NCBI RefSeq assembly: GCF_013393905.1
Contig: NZ_CP040272.1
Coordinates: forward strand, 5,452,001 to 5,516,000
Direction of reading: 5' to 3'
Source of the DNA: Nostoc sp. C052
Lineage (GTDB): Bacteria; Cyanobacteriota; Cyanobacteriia; Cyanobacteriales; Nostocaceae
Length of the DNA: 64,000 nt
The notes under the pieces were generated by a model. That model was not told the origin of the DNA, did no database searches, and was given only the letters and a program-made list of their open reading frames with translations. The stretch's first letter is position 1. The number at the start of each line of letters is the position of its first letter. The translations under genes and the position numbers were made by a program. Below are positions 51,782-60,279 of this stretch, piece after piece.

Positions 51782-52576
51782 GTGAAATTAATTAACTTCA
51801 AGTGGGAGCAGCTAATTCTCAGCTTAGGCTGCCTGCTACTGATTATTGGCTGTCATAATTTATATCCCACTACTAACTCAGATGCTAAACCTTTCAAGGT
51901 AGCCACAGACCCCACCTTTGTCCCTTTTGAATTTCAGAAGGCTGATGGTAAGTTAGAAGGTTTTGATATTGATTTGATGAATGCGATTGCGAAGGTAGCA
52001 GGTTTTGCAGTCCAGTTTGAAAGTCTGCCCTTTGATGGCATGATCTCGACTTTGCAAGCCAAAAGAGTTGATGCAGCAATTAGCGGAATCACGATTACCG
52101 CAGAACGACTGAAAACAATTGCTTTTTCCCGACCTTATTTTAAAGCTGGATTAGCGATCGCTGTACGCGAAGACAACCAAAATATTAAAGACTTCAACAG
52201 TCTCAAAGGCAAAAAAATCGCTGTCCAAATTGGTTCCACTGGGGCAGATTTTGCCAAAACCATCCCCAACGCCAAAATTAGTACTTTTAATTCTGGGCCA
52301 GAATTCTTCCAAGACTTGCTCAATGGCAACGTAGATGCGGTGGTTAGCGATGCTTTCGCTACTTTGTATGCGATTAAAAATGGCAAACTCAAAGGCATCA
52401 GAGTTGTTGCCGACCTTCTGACTGAAGAATACTACGGGATTGCTACACCTAAAGACTCTCCTCATTTGGATGCAATTAACAAAGGTATAGCGACTTTGTT
52501 ATCCAATGGTACTTATAAGCAAATTTATCAAAAATGGTTTAACGCGGAACCTCCACAATTGCCAGATTCTTGGTAA
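51782..52576 (+). CDS. Amino-acid ABC transporter substrate-binding lipoprotein
   Basis: Extracytoplasmic binding protein (SBP_bac_3) of 264 residues, starting at GTG. A lipobox LIIGC gives Cys24 as the lipid-modified residue. Motifs: FKVATDPTFVPFEFQ, GFDIDLMNAIA, LQAKRVDAAISGITITAERL, SRPYFKAG and VQIGSTGADFAK, all of the glutamine/basic amino-acid class. The Arg at the ligand site (AERLKTIAFSRPYF region) is present. No permease or ATPase gene follows, so it works with a transporter encoded elsewhere. The substrate is inferred from class only. Confidence 0.88.
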   Translation: MKLINFKWEQLILSLGCLLLIIGCHNLYPTTNSDAKPFKVATDPTFVPFEFQKADGKLEGFDIDLMNAIAKVAGFAVQFESLPFDGMISTLQAKRVDAAISGITITAERLKTIAFSRPYFKAGLAIAVREDNQNIKDFNSLKGKKIAVQIGSTGADFAKTIPNAKISTFNSGPEFFQDLLNGNVDAVVSDAFATLYAIKNGKLKGIRVVADLLTEEYYGIATPKDSPHLDAINKGIATLLSNGTYKQIYQKWFNAEPPQLPDSW

Positions 52577-52588
52577 TAGGGCATTGAA

Positions 52589-52655
52589 AAGAGGCAGAGG
52601 GGCGGGGGGCGGAGGGGAAAACTCTTCTCCCCCTGCTCTCTCATCTCCCCTATCT
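52589..52655. repeat. G-rich/C-rich hairpin repeat
   Basis: GAGGCAGAGGGGCGGGG leads into AAAACTCTTCTCCCCCTGCTC. It is the same type as at 13877 and 49422. It lies about 13 bases after the binding-protein gene stop and could serve as its terminator. Confidence 0.7.
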
Positions 52656-52829
52656 ATAAGGAATTAACTGCCAATATATGAAATATTTATCTAATATGCG
52701 TCACAATTAATACTGCCACCAAAATTTATTGATAAACTACAATTTACTGTAGTCAGGGACAGCCAATTGTGGCACCTTGGATCTTAGTGGCTAGAAGCAC
52801 CTTGGAACGGGAATAAAGGAACTTCCACT

Positions 52830-54833
52830 ATGCTGATTTGCCCTCAGTGTAAATTTGAAAACCCCAATAGCAACAAATTCTGTCAAAACTGTGGCACGTC
52901 CCTGACTCACAAGGTCTGTCCTGAATGCAGTACTGATGATGTACCTGTGAATGCGTTACGTTGTCATAACTGTGATACGGAATGTGGAACAGTGTTTTGG
53001 GCAATTATTGCTAAGGAAACAACTGACAAAGCTTTAGGAGTAGAGGGGGATGTGGGGAATGAGGCAGATAAGGGAGATGTGGAGGATGAGGGAGAAATAT
53101 CTTCTTTATCTCCTCTATCCCCTAGTTCTCAGATTGCATTAGGCTCCTATTTAGACTCCCAAGAGCGCTATCAATTGTTAGATCCGCTACCTGCCCAAAC
53201 TGAAACTGACACTATTAGTGATGTGGGTGTGAGAGTTCTAGACTGCCAGCCGTATCAAATATCACCAATTGAGGCCATACTAGCAGGCCAGCAATCAGAT
53301 TTGCTAATGCCATCAGCACAAGCAAGTGGAATTCCTCACCTTGCCCAACTTTATATTGCCTTACAATCCCAAGGTGAGCCGGGGATACCGCCGATTCACG
53401 ATGCCTGGCAGCAGGATGATATACAGGTAGTAATAATCGAAGATCGCTCGAATTGGCAGTATTTACTTGACCTGTGGCAACAAGAAACAACGAGTTCGTT
53501 AAAAATTTTACACTGGTGTTATGAAATGACCCAACTTTGGGCAGCACTGGAACCAGTAAATTGTCGTCAAAGCCTTTTAGAATTGTCGAATTTGCGGCTG
53601 GATGAAGACCAAACGCTGGCGCTACAAAGGTTATATGTGGAATCATCCAATTCTCAGCCTGCCACGGAGTCGCCAGAAGATGCCCAAGTCCAAACATCTG
53701 CTATTCCAGAGGAACCGTTAGCTATCCAAGCTTTAGGACGGGTTTGGCAAGCATTATTTAGACAGTCTCAACGCACTCAATTTGGCTCTGTAGTCCAGAT
53801 GTTGGGGGATTTAGATGTAGGCAAGATTGAGACGATCGCACAATTGCGATCGCGTTTGGAAGAAATCTCTATTGAACTAGAAGCATTAGGAAATGCAACT
53901 TTGCCCCCAATAAAGGAGAAAGATACTGCTGTGCCCACCATCCCGCAATCAGATGAGCCAGAAGATATCATTAGCAAAACTGATGATTTGCCAACTGTTG
54001 TGCTGGCGATGCAGTTAAGTAGTTTGGAAGATTCAGGACGCACAGATGTAGGGCGTCAACGTCATCATAACGAAGATTGCTTTGGCATTGAAACCAAAAT
54101 TCACAAGCTGGAATTTCCCAAAAGTCGGGTCTTGGAAGGGCATGGTTTATATATTCTCTGTGATGGCATGGGTGGACATGCTGGTGGTGAAATAGCCAGC
54201 GAGTTAGCAGTCAACACCCTACGGCAATACTTTCAAGAACACTGGATTGCCAACCAACTACCAACAGAAGATAGCATTCGTGAGGCAGTGTATTTAGCTA
54301 ATGAGGCGATTTACAAACTCAACCAACAAGATGCCCGTTCTGGAGTTGGGCGTATGGGTACAACTTTGGTAATGCTCTTAATTCAAGATACTCAAGCAGC
54401 AGTTGCTCATGTGGGAGATAGCCGTCTCTATCGCGTGACACGCAAACAGGGATTAGAACAAGTCACAGTAGACCACGAAGTTGGGCAACGAGAAATTACG
54501 CGCGGAGTGGAAGCAAGCATAGCTTACGCCCGCCCAGATGCCTACCAACTCACCCAAGCCTTGGGGCCTCGTGATGAAAACTCGATTGATCCCGATGTCG
54601 GCTTTTTTGACATCAATGAAGATACTCTTCTGCTATTGGCATCGGACGGTTTATCAGATAATGATTTACTAGAAACCCACTGGCAGACTCACTTAGAACC
54701 CTTACTTAGTTCTGGCGCTAACTTAGAACGAGGTGTTACAGACTTAATTGAGTTGGCAAACCAATACAATGGTCATGACAACATTACTGGTATACTAATT
54801 CGGGCAAAAGTACGCCCAAATCTAGAAAGTTAA
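52830..54833 (+). CDS. PP2C-type protein phosphatase with N-terminal zinc ribbons
   Basis: A protein of 667 residues. The N-terminal 50 residues carry two zinc ribbons (CPQCKFENPNSNKFCQNCG and CPECSTDDVPVNALRCHNC). An acidic low-complexity stretch at about 68-100 is encoded by a G-rich repeat. Residues 110-390 show no named domain. The PP2C catalytic domain begins at about 400: DVGRQRHHNEDCFG, ILCDGMGGHAGGE, MGTTLVMLLI, AHVGDSRLYR and LLASDGLSDND, with all metal-binding Asp residues present. The upstream part may be a degraded kinase-like sensor. The FHA-kinase gene follows, so this phosphatase and kinase are likely to share targets. Confidence 0.88.
   Translation: MLICPQCKFENPNSNKFCQNCGTSLTHKVCPECSTDDVPVNALRCHNCDTECGTVFWAIIAKETTDKALGVEGDVGNEADKGDVEDEGEISSLSPLSPSSQIALGSYLDSQERYQLLDPLPAQTETDTISDVGVRVLDCQPYQISPIEAILAGQQSDLLMPSAQASGIPHLAQLYIALQSQGEPGIPPIHDAWQQDDIQVVIIEDRSNWQYLLDLWQQETTSSLKILHWCYEMTQLWAALEPVNCRQSLLELSNLRLDEDQTLALQRLYVESSNSQPATESPEDAQVQTSAIPEEPLAIQALGRVWQALFRQSQRTQFGSVVQMLGDLDVGKIETIAQLRSRLEEISIELEALGNATLPPIKEKDTAVPTIPQSDEPEDIISKTDDLPTVVLAMQLSSLEDSGRTDVGRQRHHNEDCFGIETKIHKLEFPKSRVLEGHGLYILCDGMGGHAGGEIASELAVNTLRQYFQEHWIANQLPTEDSIREAVYLANEAIYKLNQQDARSGVGRMGTTLVMLLIQDTQAAVAHVGDSRLYRVTRKQGLEQVTVDHEVGQREITRGVEASIAYARPDAYQLTQALGPRDENSIDPDVGFFDINEDTLLLLASDGLSDNDLLETHWQTHLEPLLSSGANLERGVTDLIELANQYNGHDNITGILIRAKVRPNLES
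53035..53131. repeat. G-rich/C-rich repeat inside the PP2C gene
   Basis: TAGAGGGGGATGTGGGGAAT opens the G-rich half, continuing with GGGAGATGTGGAGGATGAGG, and the C-rich half is ATCTCCTCTATCCCCTAG. It is the same architecture as the intergenic hairpins at 13877, 49422, 52589 and 54842. It is in frame and adds an acidic then Ser/Pro-rich linker to the protein. Confidence 0.65.
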
Positions 54834-54841
54834 TCATAAAT

Positions 54842-54977
54842 GGGCATAGGGAATGGGGCATGGGAAGATGAGGGAGTGAGGGAGATGAGGGAGATGAGGG
54901 GACAAGGAGATACACAAAACTCCTAACTCTTAACTCTTAACTCTTAACTCAGCACTCAGCACTCAGCACTCAGCACT
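54842..54977. repeat. G-rich half repeat and tandem heptamers
   Basis: A G-rich tract of GGGAGATGAGGG-type units runs from 54842 to about 54905. TAACTCT is then repeated three times (54924-54944), followed by a partial unit and four exact copies of CAGCACT (54950-54977). It lies between the phosphatase and kinase genes. Tandem heptamers are typical of heterocystous cyanobacteria. Confidence 0.85.
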
Positions 54978-55020
54978 CCCAATGCCCAATCCCTAATCCA
55001 TTTACCTTGTAGGTTGTATT

Positions 55021-56304
55021 GTGGTTAGTCTGACCCTGTTAGAACCGCAACAGAAAACGCCCCTCCAGCAGTGGTGCTTTGAGAACTCTTCCATAATTCG
55101 GATTGGTCGAGCGGCAGATAATCACGTTGTTTTAAATGATAGTTTAGTTTCGCGGCATCATTTAGAACTTAGACAAATCGGTTCTCATAGCAATGGCGGT
55201 ACTTGGCAGCTGATTAGTCAAGGTACAAATGGGACTTTTCTCAACGGTATCCTTGTAATTCAAAGTCCATTACCGGATAATTCCCTTTTGCAACTGGCAC
55301 AGGGAGGTCCAATACTGCAATTCCAAATTCAGGATGTCACAGTATTGGAAACTGGTGTGCGATCGCAACAAATACCAGCAACAGAAGAAAATGCCGCCGA
55401 GACACTGTACTCAGCAAAAAATCCGGCAAATTTATCCTACACTTGCACGCACGAAGGCAACTCACCAAATAATTTATTTTGTATTCACTGCGGTCAACCT
55501 CTCTCAGTGCAACAGATGATTCGCCATTATCAGGTGTTGCAAACTCTCGGACAAGGAGGGATGGGTACTACTTATCTGGCTTGGGATGAGGCTGGTTTGA
55601 TTGCAGGTACACCAAAACTGCTGGTGTTGAAGCAAATGAATGCTGATATGGCCAGAATTGCCAAAGCTCAAGAGTTATTTGAGCGAGAGGCGTACACTCT
55701 CAAATCTCTTAACCATCCGGGAATTCCCAAGTATTACGATTTCTTTGTAGAAGACGGAAAAAAATACTTGGCAATGGAGCTAATCCACGGACAAGATTTA
55801 GAAAAACGTGTCTATACCACTGGCCCAGTGACACCAAACCAAGCGATCGCCTGGATGATCCAAACCTGCGATATTTTAGACTATCTTCATAGCCAAGAGC
55901 CTCCACTGATTCACCGCGACATTAAACCCGCCAACTTAATGGTGCGAGGTTCGGTAAATCGCATAGTGGTACTAGATTTTGGTGCAGTTAAGGAAATTGG
56001 CACAGCGCCCGGTACTCGAATTGGTGCAGAAGGCTACTGCGCTCCTGAACAAGAACGAGGACAACCTTTAACTCAATCTGATTTGTATGCAGTTGGCCCA
56101 ACGCTGATTTTTCTGCTCACAGGCGAAAACCCGTTCAAGTATTACCGCCAGCGGGGGCGAAACTTCAGGTTTGATGTGGCAAAAGTTCCCACCATTAGCT
56201 CCCAATTAAGAGATGCGATCGATCGCGTTACAGAACCATTGCCACGCGATCGCTATCAAACTGCAAAGGAATTAGCTGCGGCTTTAGCTGCTTGTAAAGT
56301 TTAG
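55021..56304 (+). CDS. FHA-domain serine/threonine protein kinase
   Basis: A protein of 427 residues starting at GTG. An FHA phosphothreonine-binding domain spans about 20-100 (IRIGRAADNHVVLND with Arg30, then SRHHLEL at 44-50, and NGTFLNG). A zinc-ribbon-like CTHEGNSPNNLFCIHCG segment follows at about 141-157. The kinase domain starts at about 170: LGQGGMGTTYLAWDE at 176, VLKQM with the ATP Lys, HRDIKPANL with catalytic Asp300, VLDFGAVKEIG and GYCAPEQERG. It is probably autophosphorylating and reads phosphorylated partners through FHA. With the PP2C gene upstream it forms a kinase-phosphatase pair. Confidence 0.9.
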   Translation: MVSLTLLEPQQKTPLQQWCFENSSIIRIGRAADNHVVLNDSLVSRHHLELRQIGSHSNGGTWQLISQGTNGTFLNGILVIQSPLPDNSLLQLAQGGPILQFQIQDVTVLETGVRSQQIPATEENAAETLYSAKNPANLSYTCTHEGNSPNNLFCIHCGQPLSVQQMIRHYQVLQTLGQGGMGTTYLAWDEAGLIAGTPKLLVLKQMNADMARIAKAQELFEREAYTLKSLNHPGIPKYYDFFVEDGKKYLAMELIHGQDLEKRVYTTGPVTPNQAIAWMIQTCDILDYLHSQEPPLIHRDIKPANLMVRGSVNRIVVLDFGAVKEIGTAPGTRIGAEGYCAPEQERGQPLTQSDLYAVGPTLIFLLTGENPFKYYRQRGRNFRFDVAKVPTISSQLRDAIDRVTEPLPRDRYQTAKELAAALAACKV

Positions 56305-56349
56305 GGAGTGGGGAGTGATGAATATGTAAAAATTACTATTCCCCATTCA

Positions 56350-56568
56350 CTATTCCTCATCCCAAGTTTCTACAGCTAGCAATTCGCTAACTGGGTCTTG
56401 CATACTAAAGCCAAAGTCAAGCAATTCCTGTTTCCAGTGCTGCCATTCATTACCATAGAGCAAAGCGATTTTCCAGATGCTATCGCTTGGCTTGATAATA
56501 TTCGATTCTATGAGTGATTGCACGTTGCGCTGCAATTTCACCATTGGGTGAATCACTTGCTGAGTCAT
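56350..56568 (-). CDS. Small cyanobacterial protein, probably DUF4327
   Basis: A 72-residue soluble protein with IHPMVKLQRNVQSLIESNII, then SIWKIALLYGNEWQHWKQEL and the C-terminal LLAVETWDEE. This pattern matches a cyanobacteria-specific family that I recall as DUF4327. Nothing is known of its role. It is convergent with the FHA-kinase gene, only 45 bases apart. Confidence 0.7.
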   Translation of the reverse strand: MTQQVIHPMVKLQRNVQSLIESNIIKPSDSIWKIALLYGNEWQHWKQELLDFGFSMQDPVSELLAVETWDEE

Positions 56569-57320
56569 AACCTCGATTGAATTCTGATTTTGTTGGTAAA
56601 TGCTTAATTAAAACTGCTTCCCATTCTGCAATTGTTGCCGGCCCGTAGAGTGGTGTAATTTTGGCAAAGCTAGTCTTAACTTTCTAACTATACCATAACA
56701 AACTCCACTAAGTTACTGGTAAATTCGGTTTTGTACGGTAATTACCACCACAAAACTCCAATTTCACCAAGTAGTCCTTTCGTAAGATATCTATTGTGAA
56801 TTCTGGCCAAAACAACTAGTCGTCTGGGAAGTTGCACTAAGTAGTGTGACTAAGGACGACTGGAAAAATTTTATTTGTTTGAATCACAAAAAATATGTGT
56901 GCTTATTGAACGACCCATCGGACACGGGCTAGTTTGAGATTTATCGACTGGCAAGGGAAATTTGGAATTGAGTAGAAATGTCTACTGTTTATTCAAACGT
57001 TATTCAGAATATCGCAAACATCCGGCATTAGGCAGAATCATCGCAAATCTTCATATAACTTTAATGTTCTGCTCAGAGAATAAGACTTGTAGGGTTTTGC
57101 TTGAAAGTATGAAGGTGATGCCTACGGCGGTAAACTACGTATGGCAAAATTGTCGTTACAGCATGGGCTTACTATAAAGTTCCCTCGTCTTCAGAGTCAG
57201 CATTTAAAGTTTATGTAAAAAATTTCTAGCCAAGATGTTAGTTTCTGTTGAGCAAGTGGGTATCCTCAGAACGGGAGGCTTGCTGAGACCTAAGTGTTTA
57301 CCGCAGCAAGTATGTGAGGC
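56569..57320. other. Long intergenic region
   Basis: 752 bases without a convincing gene, the longest gap in the window. At 56818-56860 AGTCGTC and GACGACT form arms around a CACT-AAGT-AGTG inner hairpin, followed by an A/T-rich tail, which could be a small RNA or terminator. Near 57250-57300 CTCAG and CTGAG may pair. The open frame at 56962-57177 has a TTG start and no family features and is probably not a gene. Confidence 0.5.
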
Positions 57321-57725
57321 ATGGCTGGTTCAGATGAAGAATACCTAATTTCCCGCAGAAAGCAGATTCAGCGGCGACAAAAGATTGTCACGATTGTGTC
57401 GATGTTCTCGTTTTTTGGTTCTACGGTGTTCGCAATCATTCCAGCAATCCAACATGCTAATCAAACTCAGCCAATAACTGCGTCTATTTCTCCTGAGTCA
57501 GTATTACAGCAACAGGTACGGGGCTACGAGTTGGTTTTACAACGGGAACCAGAAAACCAACTTGCTTTAGAGAAACTGTCTGTGCTGCGGTTGCAATTGA
57601 AGGATGCCAAAGGTGCGATGGAACCTTTGGAGAAGCTGGTGAAGTTGCACCCTGATCGGCAAGATTACAAAGTTGTATTGGAACAGATTAAGAAGCGAGA
57701 GGAAAAGGGCATCCCCGCTCAATAA
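57321..57725 (+). CDS. Membrane-anchored TPR-like protein
   Basis: A protein of 134 residues. A basic N-terminus (SRRKQIQRRQ) and one membrane helix at about 22-42 are followed by a linker and a TPR-like region at about 62-125: QQVRGYELVLQREPENQLAL and LKDAKGAMEPLEKLVKLHPD. Small anchored TPR proteins serve as scaffolds. It lies 39 bases before the PhyH gene on the same strand, so it may be the first gene of the glycan cluster operon, though a scaffold role there is inferred. Confidence 0.75.
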   Translation: MAGSDEEYLISRRKQIQRRQKIVTIVSMFSFFGSTVFAIIPAIQHANQTQPITASISPESVLQQQVRGYELVLQREPENQLALEKLSVLRLQLKDAKGAMEPLEKLVKLHPDRQDYKVVLEQIKKREEKGIPAQ

Positions 57726-57764
57726 AAATGGGGCGAATTGGTTAACCTCTAGAGGTAGTATGAT

Positions 57765-58589
57765 ATGTCTTCCCATTCTTCAAATCAGTATGCTAATGAT
57801 GAAACTTATCTTTCTTCATCTGTATTAGTAGGGAAAGAGCTTGAAAAACAAGGATGGGTATTATTTGAGAATATTGTTGATGAGCAATTAGTTGAAAGGT
57901 TGAGGCTAGACCTCGATAAAGCAAATGCAATAGCTCGTCAGATTCAAATCAAGAATGGTGTAGCACAAAATACTGATGGGACGATTAATCACCTCTTGGG
58001 GTTGGGTGACAGCTTTATGGAATTTTTAGAAAGAATGTATTTGAAACAAACCATAATACATTACTTTGGTGGCAATTACATTTTGAATATTTTTGGTGGT
58101 GTAAATAATCTTAAGAATCATCCTTCTTATCTTTTGAATATTCATCGAGATGTTCGCAGTTTCACAGGAAACCTAAAATTGATGCTTCAGATGATTGTTA
58201 TGCTAGATGATTTCACACTAGAAAACGGTGCAACTTACTTTATGAATGGAGGACATTATCTAGCTGATCGTCCATCGGAAAAATCATTCTACGAAAATTC
58301 CAGTCGGGCTGTGGGAAAAAGTGGTAGCATCGTTCTTTTTGATGCGAACCTTTGGCACGCGGCAGGAACCAATCAGACGGATGACCCCAGACGCGCTCTT
58401 ACACTGTGTTTTACTAAGCCTTTTGTCAAACAACAGTTGGATTTACCTCGATATTTTGGATATGATTATGCAACCCATTTATCGGAAGAAATAAAGCAGA
58501 TACTTGGATATAATGCCCTAGTTCCAACAAATTTGGAAGAATGGTATCAACCCCCAGAAAAGAGATTTTACAAGCCAGGACAAGGCTAA
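57765..58589 (+). CDS. Phytanoyl-CoA dioxygenase (PhyH) family protein
   Basis: Fe(II)/2-oxoglutarate oxygenase of 274 residues. The facial triad is His127 and Asp129 (NIHRDVRSF) and His198 (LWHAAGTNQ), and the 2-oxoglutarate-binding Arg is 209 or 210 (DDPRRALTLCF). LQMIVMLDDFTLENGATYFM is the typical double-stranded helix region. It probably hydroxylates a small or glycan-linked substrate. AGAGGT lies a few bases before the ATG. It opens the run of sugar-modifying genes. Confidence 0.85.
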   Translation: MSSHSSNQYANDETYLSSSVLVGKELEKQGWVLFENIVDEQLVERLRLDLDKANAIARQIQIKNGVAQNTDGTINHLLGLGDSFMEFLERMYLKQTIIHYFGGNYILNIFGGVNNLKNHPSYLLNIHRDVRSFTGNLKLMLQMIVMLDDFTLENGATYFMNGGHYLADRPSEKSFYENSSRAVGKSGSIVLFDANLWHAAGTNQTDDPRRALTLCFTKPFVKQQLDLPRYFGYDYATHLSEEIKQILGYNALVPTNLEEWYQPPEKRFYKPGQG

Positions 58590-58629
58590 TTTATTAATAC
58601 ATGATAACCCATATAAAGAGAGACTTACT

Positions 58630-59373
58630 ATGAGAGATTATAATAAAGAATATTCAACCTTTAATACTAATGACCCAGACAAAAAGTATGAGTATAGCTT
58701 TGACAAACTCCTAAGACGCTATATGCTACGTTCTTTTCTACCATTTATGTCATCAGGTAAAGCATTAGAGTTAGGTTGCTTTCAAGGAGAATTTACTGAG
58801 ATGCTGATCGATCACTTCACAGATATCACCGTTGTTGAAGCTGCTGACACGTTAGTAGAATATGTAAGAAATCGTGTGGGATATAGGGTTAAATTTATTA
58901 ACTCAGTCTTTGAAACACTAGAATTGCAAGACAAATACGATGCTATTTTTCTAATTCATACGCTTGAACATTTAGATGATCCGGTCTTTATTCTACGTAA
59001 AATTAATTTATGGTTATCAGACCAGGGACTACTTTTCTTAGCTGTCCCAAATGCGAATGCTCCATCTCGGCAAATTGCCGTTAAGATGGGTCTTATTTCT
59101 CACAATACGGCAGTTACTGAGGCAGAGTTTGCTCATGGACATCGAAAAACTTACGCTTTTGATAGCTTAGAAAAAGATACTATTGATGCTGGTCTTAATA
59201 TTGTTCATCGAGGTGGTATATTTTTTAAAGCATTAGCCAACTTTCAATTTGACAAATTATTAAGTAGTGACATAATTTCAGACTCATATCTAGAAGCTTG
59301 TTACAAATTAGGAATGCAATACCCTGATCTCTGCGCCAGTATTTTTATGGTTTGCGAAAAAGGTCGTATCTAA
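58630..59373 (+). CDS. Class I SAM-dependent methyltransferase
   Basis: A protein of 247 residues. The SAM-binding motif I is ALELGCFQGEFTEML at about 44-58, followed by ITVVEAAD for the acidic ribose-binding residue, and KYDAIFLIHTLEHLDDP (motif II with the EHLDDP pattern of Methyltransf_11/23). GLLFLAVPNANAPS follows. Such enzymes methylate sugars or polyketide-like acceptors in O-antigen clusters. The acceptor is unknown. It is 40 bases after the PhyH gene. Confidence 0.88.
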   Translation: MRDYNKEYSTFNTNDPDKKYEYSFDKLLRRYMLRSFLPFMSSGKALELGCFQGEFTEMLIDHFTDITVVEAADTLVEYVRNRVGYRVKFINSVFETLELQDKYDAIFLIHTLEHLDDPVFILRKINLWLSDQGLLFLAVPNANAPSRQIAVKMGLISHNTAVTEAEFAHGHRKTYAFDSLEKDTIDAGLNIVHRGGIFFKALANFQFDKLLSSDIISDSYLEACYKLGMQYPDLCASIFMVCEKGRI

Positions 59374-59439
59374 TAGGTTACATATTTTATCAGCAAGGTC
59401 TATTTTTTATGCCTCACTGGTCTAAACGAAGGTCTATTT

Positions 59440-60141
59440 ATGAAGATTACTATAATGCAGCCGTACTTATTTCCGTATCTAGGGTATTTTCAGCTTATCA
59501 ATATAGCAGATAAATTTGTAATTCATGATGATGTACAGTACATAAAAGGAGGCTGGATCAATAGAAACCGAATTCTATTAAATAGAGAAGCTTACCTATT
59601 TACATTGAGCATAAAAAATGATTCTGCTTTTTTGAACATCAATCAGAGGCTTTTTACAGAAAATTTTGATAAAGAAAGAAAAAGATTGTTAAATATAGTG
59701 GATTTGTCTTATAGAAAAGCGCCTTATTACTCAAACATTAAAAAACTATTAGATCATATTTTATCTGTAGATGAAATAAATATTTCAACAATGATAACGA
59801 ATAGCTTAAAGCTCATTTGTGATTATTTAGATATTGGCACACAAGTTTATTTTTCCTCGGAACTTAATAAAGACAATACATTGAAAGGGGAAGAGCGGGT
59901 TATCAGTATAAACAAGTGTTTAGGGTCTGACCATTACATAAATTCAATTGGAGGAGAGAAATTGTATTCAAGAGAGGTTTTTAAAAGAAATGATATCAAG
60001 TTGTCATTTCTTCAGCCAAGATTTGTTGAATACAATCAATTTGATAATCAGTTTGTTCCTTGGCTTTCAATCATTGATGTTCTAATGTTTAATGACAAAG
60101 AAAAAATTCAAAAAATGTTGAATGAATATGATTTAATATAA
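59440..60141 (+). CDS. WbqC-family protein
   Basis: A protein of 233 residues with the WbqC hallmark MKITIMQPYLFPYLGYFQLI, then FVIHDDVQYIKGGWINRNRIL near the start and YINSIGGEKLYS later. WbqC proteins occur in O-antigen and other surface-sugar loci and are thought to be amide-forming or transferase-like enzymes; the exact reaction is not established. Length and order are normal for the family. It is 66 bases after the methyltransferase. Confidence 0.9.
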   Translation: MKITIMQPYLFPYLGYFQLINIADKFVIHDDVQYIKGGWINRNRILLNREAYLFTLSIKNDSAFLNINQRLFTENFDKERKRLLNIVDLSYRKAPYYSNIKKLLDHILSVDEINISTMITNSLKLICDYLDIGTQVYFSSELNKDNTLKGEERVISINKCLGSDHYINSIGGEKLYSREVFKRNDIKLSFLQPRFVEYNQFDNQFVPWLSIIDVLMFNDKEKIQKMLNEYDLI

Positions 60142-60279
60142 ATGCAAAAATATTTATATTTTTAGATTAGGAAGAGAAAAAACAAGTTACTAGATATATA
60201 TTTCATTTAATCAATAGCAAGCATAAGACTCATACCTATTCAGATAAATATAAATTTATATGAGGTTTTAAAGATTGAG

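Noticed and set aside
53215..53697. Minus-strand open frame of 160 codons inside the PP2C gene
   Set aside because: Antisense to an unassigned but open region; no motif of its own.
56962..57177. Open frame of 71 codons in the long gap
   Set aside because: TTG start, no ribosome site and no recognisable pattern; probably chance.
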